5,229 nt of DNA, taken from NCBI GenBank assembly GCA_017424125.1, contig JAFPBM010000124.1, positions 1-5,229 on the forward strand, given 5' to 3'. The DNA is from Clostridia bacterium. Lineage in GTDB: Bacteria; Bacillota; Clostridia; Oscillospirales; Acutalibacteraceae. Shown here piece after piece: positions 1-5,229 of the stretch. The position numbers and the translations under genes were made by a program. The notes beneath the pieces are model-generated. The model was not told the DNA's origin. It searched no databases and saw only the letters and a list, made by a program, of their open reading frames with translations. The stretch's first letter is position 1, and each line of letters begins with the position of its first letter.

Positions 1-349
1 AACCGTTTAGGAAATGCCATTCGGCGTTGCGCTCTGACGTTGGAATTCCGTCAAGCAATTCCTGTGCTTCTTCAAAGCGGCCCGACGCTATTAAGTTACG
101 TATATCGGGGAAAGAGGAATTAGCACTCTGATATGCACCGCCCGTTTGTTTAGAACCTCTGCGACGTTCATTCATAATTTTATCGTACGCATCGTTGATT
201 TCCTGCATCTTTTCCTCTGCCAAATCGGCAATAGGATTATCTACGTAATTGTCGGGATGGTATTTACGCGCCATTTCACGATAGGCTTTTTTTACCTCTT
301 CATCAGTAGCATTACGGCTTATTCCCAAAACCTCATACGGATTTTTCAT
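1..349 (-). CDS. J-domain (DnaJ-like) co-chaperone, C-terminus cut off by window edge
   Basis: The first 116 residues are visible and the frame is still open at base 1. Residues 1-62 or so form a J domain: MKNPYEVLGIS opening, helix II with KKAYREMARKYH, the diagnostic HPD tripeptide at 31-33 and a helix III ending in EINDAYDKIM. J domains stimulate the ATPase of DnaK/Hsp70 through HPD, so a role as cytoplasmic DnaK partner is expected from the family. A polar linker (about 62-80) follows, and then helices with a TPR-like pattern (RNLIASGRFEEAQELLDGIP, 84-103). No Gly/Phe-rich region or CxxCxGxG zinc repeats are seen after the J domain, so this is not canonical DnaJ but a J-only (type III) protein with a probable TPR-like tail. 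The ATG at 349 is chosen because AGGAG stands 8 nt upstream and the protein begins at the usual J-domain position. It overlaps the end of the DUF5685 gene by 17 bp. The client or exact role cannot be told. Confidence 0.93.
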   Translation of the reverse strand, partial: MKNPYEVLGISRNATDEEVKKAYREMARKYHPDNYVDNPIADLAEEKMQEINDAYDKIMNERRRGSKQTGGAYQSANSSFPDIRNLIASGRFEEAQELLDGIPTSERNAEWHFLNG

Positions 350-1172
350 TTGTTTTACTCCTTTTAAAAGTATCTTCCATACCCATATAAATTATATTAC
401 CAAGTATGTTTTTATACTGTTTTATATTTATCAGTTCAAAGGCATTTATAGCCTCGTTTATACACATATAAACGTTACGTTCTGCACGTTCCTTTGCATC
501 TTCACAAGAAATAAGCGGGTTGTATCTTCCCTTTTTAATATCCTCTTCCAAATCACAAAGGGCATCGAGCAGATAGATGTATCGTCCCATACAAAAGCCG
601 AGCCTTGAAAGAGCGCGTTTATCGCCCTCTTCTTTTCCGCAGAGTGAAAAGAGTTTTGAAAGCGCATCACTCGTCGGTGCGGCGGCTATATCCATATTAC
701 CGTCCTCACGTTTTTCGGCTGCCGCCTGTTCTTTTACGTAGTTTGATACAATCTCCTCTACGTTGGGATACTTGTTTGCCGCCTTTTTGTGCGGACGGGA
801 AAGAAATGCTAAAAACATTTTATATAAGAGTTTTTTTACACCCTTTTCATCACATACGTTATCGAGTGCTTTATAATACACCATTATTACGCTTGCGGCG
901 GCGGGTAAATCGAAATCTTGCCCGCTATCCTTACAGTAAGTGCATTTTTTTAATGGATTGCAGACACACGCTTTTCGTTCGGTAGTATGGGTGTTATCTG
1001 CAAGGGACAGCATAAGAAGAGAATAAAACGTAAAGTCATAACTAAGCGTAAAGCGCAAGGCAAAGCCGTATTCTTTGCCAAGATGACGGCAAAGCGAACA
1101 GTAGACGGCTTTATACATCTCGTATTCTTTTATCCGAAGTTCCGGCTTATACGCCTTTATATAACCTAACAT
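333..1172 (-). CDS. DUF5685 family protein, function unknown
   Basis: A 279-residue, mostly helical protein recognised as DUF5685 from its opening (MLGYIKAYKPELRIKEYEMY), the YCSLCRHLG block, and the later GRYIYLLDALCDLEEDIKKG block. The family has no established function that I know of. Visible features, numbered from the chosen start: C25-x2-C28, a second cysteine cluster C69/C71/C77/C80 (possible metal site), an aspartate motif D104-N-x-x-D108, and D203-x3-D207-x3-D211 followed by KKGRYNP. The last motif resembles the second Asp-rich motif of squalene/phytoene synthases; this is only a distant likeness. No signal peptide or clear membrane segment is seen, so a cytoplasmic location is likely. 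An in-frame ATG lies three codons upstream at 1181, but it abuts the AAAGGGGG ribosome site with no spacing. The ATG at 1172 has 9 nt spacing and matches the family's usual M-[LF]-G-Y start. The 3' end overlaps the J-domain gene by 17 bp, implying a shared transcript. Confidence 0.9.
   Translation of the reverse strand: MLGYIKAYKPELRIKEYEMYKAVYCSLCRHLGKEYGFALRFTLSYDFTFYSLLMLSLADNTHTTERKACVCNPLKKCTYCKDSGQDFDLPAAASVIMVYYKALDNVCDEKGVKKLLYKMFLAFLSRPHKKAANKYPNVEEIVSNYVKEQAAAEKREDGNMDIAAAPTSDALSKLFSLCGKEEGDKRALSRLGFCMGRYIYLLDALCDLEEDIKKGRYNPLISCEDAKERAERNVYMCINEAINAFELINIKQYKNILGNIIYMGMEDTFKRSKTNEKSV
358..362 (-). promoter_or_regulatory. Ribosome binding site of the J-domain gene, inside the DUF5685 coding region
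   Basis: AGGAG on the minus strand, 8 nt before the ATG at 349. It lies within the last codons of the upstream DUF5685 gene. It fixes the J-protein start and suggests that translation of the two genes is linked. Confidence 0.85.
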
Positions 1173-1181
1173 AACATCCAT

Positions 1182-1189
1182 CCCCCTTT
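1182..1189 (-). promoter_or_regulatory. Ribosome binding site deciding the DUF5685 start
   Basis: AAAGGGGG on the minus strand. It touches the ATG at 1181, leaving no room for initiation there, but stands 9 nt from the in-frame ATG at 1172. This supports the shorter product. Confidence 0.7.
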
Positions 1190-1197
1190 ACTTCATT

Positions 1198-1222
1198 CTA
1201 ATATAACGAGCGGTAATATTAG
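1198..1222. repeat. Imperfect 25-bp palindrome between uvrA and the DUF5685 gene
   Basis: Outer arms CTAATAT and ATATTAG (7 bp, perfect) enclose an 11-base centre in which two further pairs match after one mismatch. It sits in the short gap between the uvrA stop and the DUF5685 ribosome site. No T-run follows it in the direction of transcription, so it is not a typical intrinsic terminator. It could be an operator or a weak hairpin, or it may arise by chance in AT-rich DNA. On the minus strand it contains TATATT (5 of 6 match to a -10 box) and TAATAT (4 of 6, with TTGATT 18 nt upstream), so a weak promoter for the DUF5685/J-protein pair is possible but not convincing. Confidence 0.4.
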
Positions 1223-1241
1223 TTAATAATGTGTGAATAAA

Positions 1242-4076
1242 TCAAAGAAGCGGTTTCAAAAATTTGCCTGTATAGGATTTATCACATTTTACAACTTCTT
1301 CAGGCGTGCCCGTTGCTATAACGGTGCCGCCCTTTGCGCCTCCCTCGGGTCCTAAATCAATAATATGGTCGGCGGATTTGATTACGTCAAGATTATGCTC
1401 GATTACGAGAACGCTGTTGCCCGCATCAACAAGGCGCTGCAAGACTTCCAGAAGTCTGTGCACGTCGGCGGTATGCAGACCTGTTGTCGGCTCGTCAAGG
1501 ATATAAATCGTTTTACCTGTCGGGCGTTTTGAAAGTTCTGTTGCAAGTTTTACACGCTGTGCCTCGCCGCCCGAAAGGGTTGTTGCGGGTTGACCGATTT
1601 TGATATAACCGAGTCCCACGTCATATAATGTTTTGAGTTTTTTGTGGATTTTGGGAATAGATTCAAAGAAATACATACCCTCTTCCACCGTCATCTCAAG
1701 CACTTCGTGTATGTTTTTGCCTTTATATTTGATTGCCAACGTTTCGCGGTTAAAGCGTGTGCCGCCGCAAACCTCGCACGGCACGTAAACGTCGGGCAGG
1801 AAATGCATTTCAATTTTGAGTGTTCCGTCACCCTCACACGCTTCACAGCGGCCGCCCTTTACGTTAAAGGAAAATCTACCTGCGGTGTAGCCTTTCATTT
1901 TGGCATCCTTTGTTGATGCAAAAAGTTCGCGTATGTCGGTAAACACGCCCGTATATGTTGCGGGATTCGAACGCGGCGTCCTGCCGATTGGGGACTGGTC
2001 TATATCTATGACCTTATCAAGATTTTCTACACCCAAAATTTCTTTGTGTTCACCTGATATTTTATGCGCGCCATTCAGTCTGCTTGCAAGTTCCTTATAA
2101 AGTATCTCATTTATAAGCGAAGATTTCCCCGAACCCGAAACACCCGTAACACAAACAAATTCCCCGAGCGGAATTTTTACGTTTATATTCTTAAGGTTAT
2201 TCTCTTTGGCACCTTTTACGGTTATGAATTTTCCGTTACCTTTACGGCGTTTTTCGGGAACGGGTATACTCTTTCTGCCCGAAAGATAATCACCCGTTAT
2301 GGAATCTTTACAGTTAATAACTTCATCCACACTACCCGCACAGACAACCTCACCGCCGTGGATACCCGCACCTTTGCCTATATCGACAACAAAATCTGCA
2401 CTTCTTATGGTATCTTCATCGTGTTCTACTACGATAACGGTATTGCCAAGGTCGCGAAGACGCTTGAGCGTTTCTATAAGCCTTGTGTTATCGCGCTGAT
2501 GCAGACCGATGCTGGGCTCGTCCAAAATATAGACAACTCCCATAAGCGAAGAACCTATCTGTGTTGCAAGGCGTATGCGCTGACTCTCGCCGCCCGAAAG
2601 AGTACCCGAAGAGCGCGAAAGCGTGAGATAATCAAGACCGACGCTGTTAAGAAAATTAAGACGTTCGCGGATTTCCTTTACAATTGGGCGCGCGATTTTT
2701 TCCTGCATATTGGAAAACTTTAGCGTTTCTATAAACGCGAGCGCCGATTCGACCGACATGTCGCAGAATTCTTTTATATTTATTCCGCCCACCGTAACGG
2801 CAAGTGCCTCGGGTTTGAGGCGGGCACCGCCACATTCCGGACAGGCGCTTTCGGTCATAAGGGTTTCAAGTTCGTTTCTTGAATAGTCGCTTGAGGATTC
2901 TTTATATCTTCGTTCGATATTATTAACGATACCCTCAAATGCTGACATATGCGTTCCGCCGCCCCAAAGCGCACTACGGGTAAGTTTTAGTTTTTCCTCG
3001 CCCGTGCCATAGAAAATGGCGTTTTTACCCTCTCGGCTTATATCCTTAAACTTGGTATCAAGCGTAAAACCATATTTTTCGCCGATTGCGGTAAAATACA
3101 TAGTAGCAACCGAGTTTTCCTGTCCGTGCCAGCCGTTTATATTCCAACCGATAACCTTTATTGCGCCCTCGCGCAAAGTAAGGTCTTCATTAGGCACAAC
3201 GAGACGCGGATTAACCTTCATAAACACGCCGAGTCCCATACACTTAGGGCAAGCGCCCATTGGGTTATTAAAAGAAAACATTGTTGGGGTGAGTTCGGGA
3301 ATACTGATACCGTGTTCTTCACAGGCGTAGTTTTGTGAAAAGAGAAGTTCTTCTCCGCCGACGACGTCGATTATTACAACGCCGCCCGAAAGTTCTGCCG
3401 CCGTTTCAACGCTATCGGTAAGGCGGCTTTTGATTTCGTCGTTTATCACAAGGCGGTCGACAACCACCTCGATATTATGTTTTTGATTTTTATCAAGTTT
3501 GATTTCTTCTGAAAGGTCATAGATATTTCCGTCAACGCGAACGCGGACATAGCCCGATTTGCGCGCCGCCGAAAACTCCTTTTGGTGTTCGCCTTTTTTG
3601 TTTCGTACAACAGGTGCCAAAACCTGAATTCTCGTACCCTCGCTTAGTTCTGCCACGCGGTCTACTATCTGGTCACAGGTTTGCTGTGCAATTTCTTTTC
3701 CGCAAACTGGACAGTGCGGTATGCCGACGCGGGCATACAGAAGACGGAGATAATCATATATCTCGGTTACCGTTCCAACGGTGGAACGCGGATTTTTAGA
3801 GGTTGTTTTTTGGTCTATGGATATTGCGGGTGACATACCCTCAATTGATTCTACGTCAGGTTTTTCCATTTGGCCCAAAAACATACGCGCATAGGAAGAA
3901 AGGGATTCAACGTATCGGCGTTGTCCCTCGGCATATATGGTATCAAAAGCGAGTGAAGATTTGCCCGAACCCGAAAGTCCCGTAAAGACAATCAGTTTAT
4001 CACGCGGTAACTCTACACTTACGTTTTTTAGATTATGAACGTTTGCACCTTTTATAATTATTTTATCGTTTGCCAT
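1242..4076 (-). CDS. uvrA: UvrA, excinuclease ABC subunit A
   Basis: Complete 944-residue UvrA, the usual family length. UvrA dimers scan DNA for bulky lesions and load UvrB, starting nucleotide excision repair in the cytoplasm. First ATPase module: Walker A GLSGSGKS at 33-40, signature LSGGESQ at 493-499, Walker B ILDEPSIG at 517-524, H-loop His552. Second module: Walker A GVSGSGKS at 645-652, signature LSGGEAQ at 834-840, Walker B ILDEPTTG at 859-866, H-loop His894. Zinc ligand sets are C122/C125 with C412/C415, then C252/H255/C276/C279 in the insertion domain (a His replaces the second Cys), and C744/C747/C767/C770 in the C-terminal half. The ATG at 4076 is chosen because GGAGG lies 5 nt upstream and [11 protein letters not shown] is the normal UvrA opening. 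A longer in-frame start at 4148 would run through the promoter and adds an unrelated AT-encoded 24 residues. The gene is preceded by its own promoter and a terminator, so it appears separate from ytvI. No uvrB is adjacent and no LexA/SOS box is visible. Confidence 0.98.
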   Translation of the reverse strand: MANDKIIIKGANVHNLKNVSVELPRDKLIVFTGLSGSGKSSLAFDTIYAEGQRRYVESLSSYARMFLGQMEKPDVESIEGMSPAISIDQKTTSKNPRSTVGTVTEIYDYLRLLYARVGIPHCPVCGKEIAQQTCDQIVDRVAELSEGTRIQVLAPVVRNKKGEHQKEFSAARKSGYVRVRVDGNIYDLSEEIKLDKNQKHNIEVVVDRLVINDEIKSRLTDSVETAAELSGGVVIIDVVGGEELLFSQNYACEEHGISIPELTPTMFSFNNPMGACPKCMGLGVFMKVNPRLVVPNEDLTLREGAIKVIGWNINGWHGQENSVATMYFTAIGEKYGFTLDTKFKDISREGKNAIFYGTGEEKLKLTRSALWGGGTHMSAFEGIVNNIERRYKESSSDYSRNELETLMTESACPECGGARLKPEALAVTVGGINIKEFCDMSVESALAFIETLKFSNMQEKIARPIVKEIRERLNFLNSVGLDYLTLSRSSGTLSGGESQRIRLATQIGSSLMGVVYILDEPSIGLHQRDNTRLIETLKRLRDLGNTVIVVEHDEDTIRSADFVVDIGKGAGIHGGEVVCAGSVDEVINCKDSITGDYLSGRKSIPVPEKRRKGNGKFITVKGAKENNLKNINVKIPLGEFVCVTGVSGSGKSSLINEILYKELASRLNGAHKISGEHKEILGVENLDKVIDIDQSPIGRTPRSNPATYTGVFTDIRELFASTKDAKMKGYTAGRFSFNVKGGRCEACEGDGTLKIEMHFLPDVYVPCEVCGGTRFNRETLAIKYKGKNIHEVLEMTVEEGMYFFESIPKIHKKLKTLYDVGLGYIKIGQPATTLSGGEAQRVKLATELSKRPTGKTIYILDEPTTGLHTADVHRLLEVLQRLVDAGNSVLVIEHNLDVIKSADHIIDLGPEGGAKGGTVIATGTPEEVVKCDKSYTGKFLKPLL

Positions 4077-4081
4077 TGCAT

Positions 4082-4086
4082 CCTCC
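4082..4086 (-). promoter_or_regulatory. Ribosome binding site of uvrA
   Basis: GGAGG on the minus strand, 5 nt before the ATG at 4076. It decides between this start and the longer in-frame start at 4148, which has no such site. Confidence 0.85.
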
Positions 4087-4105
4087 AAAAAGAATATACA
4101 GATAT

Positions 4106-4134
4106 ATTTTAACCTATATTTTATTAAATGTAAA
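4106..4134 (-). promoter_or_regulatory. Probable sigma-A-type promoter of uvrA
   Basis: On the minus strand, -35 TTTACA (4129-4134; 5 of 6 consensus bases) and -10 TAAAAT (4106-4111; 5 of 6) are separated by exactly 17 bp. Transcription would begin near 4099, giving a short leader of about 20-25 nt containing the GGAGG site. No GAAC-N4-GTTC-like LexA box overlaps it. The region is very AT-rich, so chance matches are possible, but the spacing and position are ideal. Confidence 0.65.
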
Positions 4135-4136
4135 TG

Positions 4137-4152
4137 TTTTTTGCGCAAAAAA
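4137..4152. repeat. Perfect 16-bp palindrome TTTTTTGCGCAAAAAA
   Basis: Six T, GCGC, six A. It begins 2 bp upstream of the uvrA -35 box and overlaps the T-rich tail of the ytvI terminator. It may simply be the terminator's T-tract followed by an A-run, or a protein-binding site next to the uvrA promoter. The sequence alone cannot decide. Confidence 0.5.
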
Positions 4153-4189
4153 TAAAAACGTCTTTTGCAAATTCTGCAAAAGACGTTTT
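4147..4189 (-). terminator. Intrinsic terminator of the ytvI-like gene
   Basis: On the minus strand, starting 8 nt after the stop codon, arm AAAACGTCTTTTGCA (4189-4175) and arm TGCAAAAGACGTTTT (4169-4155) form a perfect 15-bp stem with a 5-nt loop (4170-4174). TTTTTATTTTTT (4158-4147) covers the end of the stem and continues beyond it. This is a textbook rho-independent terminator and separates the membrane protein gene from uvrA. Confidence 0.92.
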
Positions 4190-4196
4190 CTAAATT

Positions 4197-5229
4197 TTAT
4201 TCTTGCGTTTCTGCTCTTTTTCCAAAGAGGTTTATGACGCCTTTTTTCTGTAAACCGTAAACCACGATTATGGCAATCGGACAAAGGAAAAGTCCCAAAA
4301 TGCCGAAAAGACGCAGACCTACGAATATTGCTAAAAGCGTTATAAGCGGGTGCATACCGATTTGGTCGCCTATCACCTTGGGTTCAAGGAAGTTGCGGAC
4401 AACCACAACGACAATATAAATTATTGCAAGGCCGACTGCGCGCCACACATTGCCCGATATGAGCGAGATAATTGCCCACGGAATTACTACTGCGCCCGTA
4501 CCCAAAACGGGTAAAATATCAACAAATGCGACGATTGCCGCAACGCTTACTGGGTTCTTAACGCCTATTATGGCAAAACCTACGCTAAGTTCTGCAAAGG
4601 TTATGAGCATTAAGAGCATATAACTTTTGAGAAGTTTGAAGACACTTTCAAGAAAAATCTTTTTAATTTCCGATATTACTCTATTCACTTTACTTGAAAC
4701 GTGTTTGTGGAGAAACGCCATTATTACGTCATAATCTTTTGCTATATAGCAACTTGCAACTACGGTTATGATTATTGTAATTAAAAGATTAGGCGCATCT
4801 TTTGCAATTATTGTAGCAGAGGATGATAAAACAGCCGTTAAAACGTCGGTTAGTTTTTTAAGAATCGTATCGGGCATTGTTTCGATTGCCGATGCGATAC
4901 TCGGTGGCAATTCGGTCATTAAATCCGAAAATCTTGCGTTTATATCGCCAAATATATCCTTAAAGGTTGTAAGATACGTTGGGGCTGCCGAAATAAAACT
5001 GCTTGCTTTATTATAAATGAACACACCGAGCCACGACAATAGCAAAAGCGTGATAAGGTAAAGAACCAGCACAAAAAGTACCGAAACAAGGCTTTTTTTG
5101 ATTTTGAGTTTGCGTTCCATGAATTTTGCGGGACGCTGAACCAAAACAGCGAGTAAAAGCCCTATTACAAACGGCAAAAGATAGAGTGTGCAGAATTTTA
5201 GCAAAAAGTATAGAAGCTGATGGCACTGA
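4197..5229 (-). CDS. ytvI: AI-2E family (UPF0118) transporter, YtvI-like; N-terminus beyond the window edge
   Basis: In-window part is 343 residues of a polytopic membrane protein. Numbered from the first visible residue, hydrophobic segments lie near 9-30, 46-72, 145-163, 203-222, 226-258, 261-277 and 290-323. A long, largely extramembrane stretch sits at about 73-144. This is the AI-2E layout: two N-terminal spans, a loop, then a membrane bundle. Family hallmarks are VDILPVLGTG (236-245), IPWAIISLISGN (249-260) and RNFLEPKVIGDQIGMHPL (278-295). The run VLGTGAVVIPWAI is especially like YtvI, a Bacillus protein linked to sporulation. Family members are reported as exporters of autoinducer-2 or as sodium/proton antiporters, so the substrate here is unknown. 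A TTG at 5204 is not a convincing start: the frame stays open upstream to base 5229 with further YtvI-like residues (QLLYF) and no ribosome site. The true start is therefore outside. Family assignment is firm; the ytvI label is tentative. Confidence 0.9.
   Translation of the reverse strand, partial: QCHQLLYFLLKFCTLYLLPFVIGLLLAVLVQRPAKFMERKLKIKKSLVSVLFVLVLYLITLLLLSWLGVFIYNKASSFISAAPTYLTTFKDIFGDINARFSDLMTELPPSIASAIETMPDTILKKLTDVLTAVLSSSATIIAKDAPNLLITIIITVVASCYIAKDYDVIMAFLHKHVSSKVNRVISEIKKIFLESVFKLLKSYMLLMLITFAELSVGFAIIGVKNPVSVAAIVAFVDILPVLGTGAVVIPWAIISLISGNVWRAVGLAIIYIVVVVVRNFLEPKVIGDQIGMHPLITLLAIFVGLRLFGILGLFLCPIAIIVVYGLQKKGVINLFGKRAETQE

Noticed and set aside
458..670. A 70-codon minus-strand frame inside the DUF5685 gene.
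   Set aside because: It is an out-of-frame shadow of the DUF5685 coding sequence, with no ribosome site or family resemblance.
1179..1181. ATG at 1181 as the DUF5685 start.
   Set aside because: It touches the ribosome binding site with no spacing; the in-frame ATG at 1172 has correct spacing and matches the family N-terminus.
2064..2723. A 219-codon open frame on the plus strand, antisense to uvrA.
   Set aside because: It is fully inside uvrA, has no recognisable domain and a composition typical of a reverse-strand shadow. Other plus-strand frames within the four genes were rejected for the same reason.
4077..4148. Longer UvrA start giving 24 extra N-terminal residues.
   Set aside because: It has no ribosome site, runs across the probable -35/-10 promoter, and the extra residues do not resemble any UvrA N-terminus. 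ATG 4076 has GGAGG 5 nt upstream.
4197..5204. TTG at 5204 as the start of the AI-2E/YtvI-like gene.
   Set aside because: The frame is open upstream to the window edge with residues that continue the first membrane region, and no ribosome site precedes the TTG. The gene is treated as truncated by the window.
1..5229. CRISPR array, tRNA/rRNA, insertion sequence, attachment site, defence or toxin-antitoxin module.
   Set aside because: No regularly spaced repeats, cloverleaf-like segments, terminal inverted repeats with a transposase, or small paired genes are visible. The DNA is almost fully occupied by four chromosomal-type genes.

Overview
The window looks like an ordinary piece of chromosome from a low-to-moderate GC Gram-positive bacterium of the class Clostridia, probably an Oscillospiraceae/Ruminococcaceae-type gut anaerobe. 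Three things suggest this. Strong AGGAG/GGAGG-type ribosome binding sites precede the genes. A DUF5685 protein sits directly next to a J-domain protein, which I recall as a Clostridia pairing. An AI-2E family permease with YtvI-like motifs is also present. The lineage call is an inference from gene content, not from a marker gene.

All four genes lie on the minus strand, so transcription runs from high to low coordinates. From 5229 down to 4197 is a YtvI-like AI-2E family membrane protein. Its start lies outside the window, because the frame stays open to the edge. It ends at a strong intrinsic terminator (4155-4189, with a T-tract to about 4147). A compact spacer then carries a perfect 16-bp AT-rich palindrome (4137-4152), a good sigma-A-type promoter (4106-4134) and a GGAGG site for uvrA. 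uvrA (4076-1242, 944 codons) encodes a complete nucleotide-excision-repair UvrA with both ATPase modules and all zinc ligands in place.

After a 65-bp gap holding an imperfect 25-bp palindrome (1198-1222) comes an apparent two-gene unit. A DUF5685 protein of unknown function (1172-333) overlaps by 17 bp the start of a J-domain protein (349 to the window edge, truncated). The overlap and the strong internal ribosome binding site point to co-expression of these two genes.

The genes do not form an obvious single pathway: a membrane permease, a DNA repair ATPase and a DUF5685/J-protein pair. I found no mobile element, CRISPR array, RNA gene or phage-like cargo, and no clear undescribed system. 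The least understood part is the DUF5685/J-protein pair. The DUF5685 protein carries two aspartate-rich motifs, the second of which resembles the second active-site motif of squalene/phytoene synthases. No gap between genes exceeds about 120 bases.
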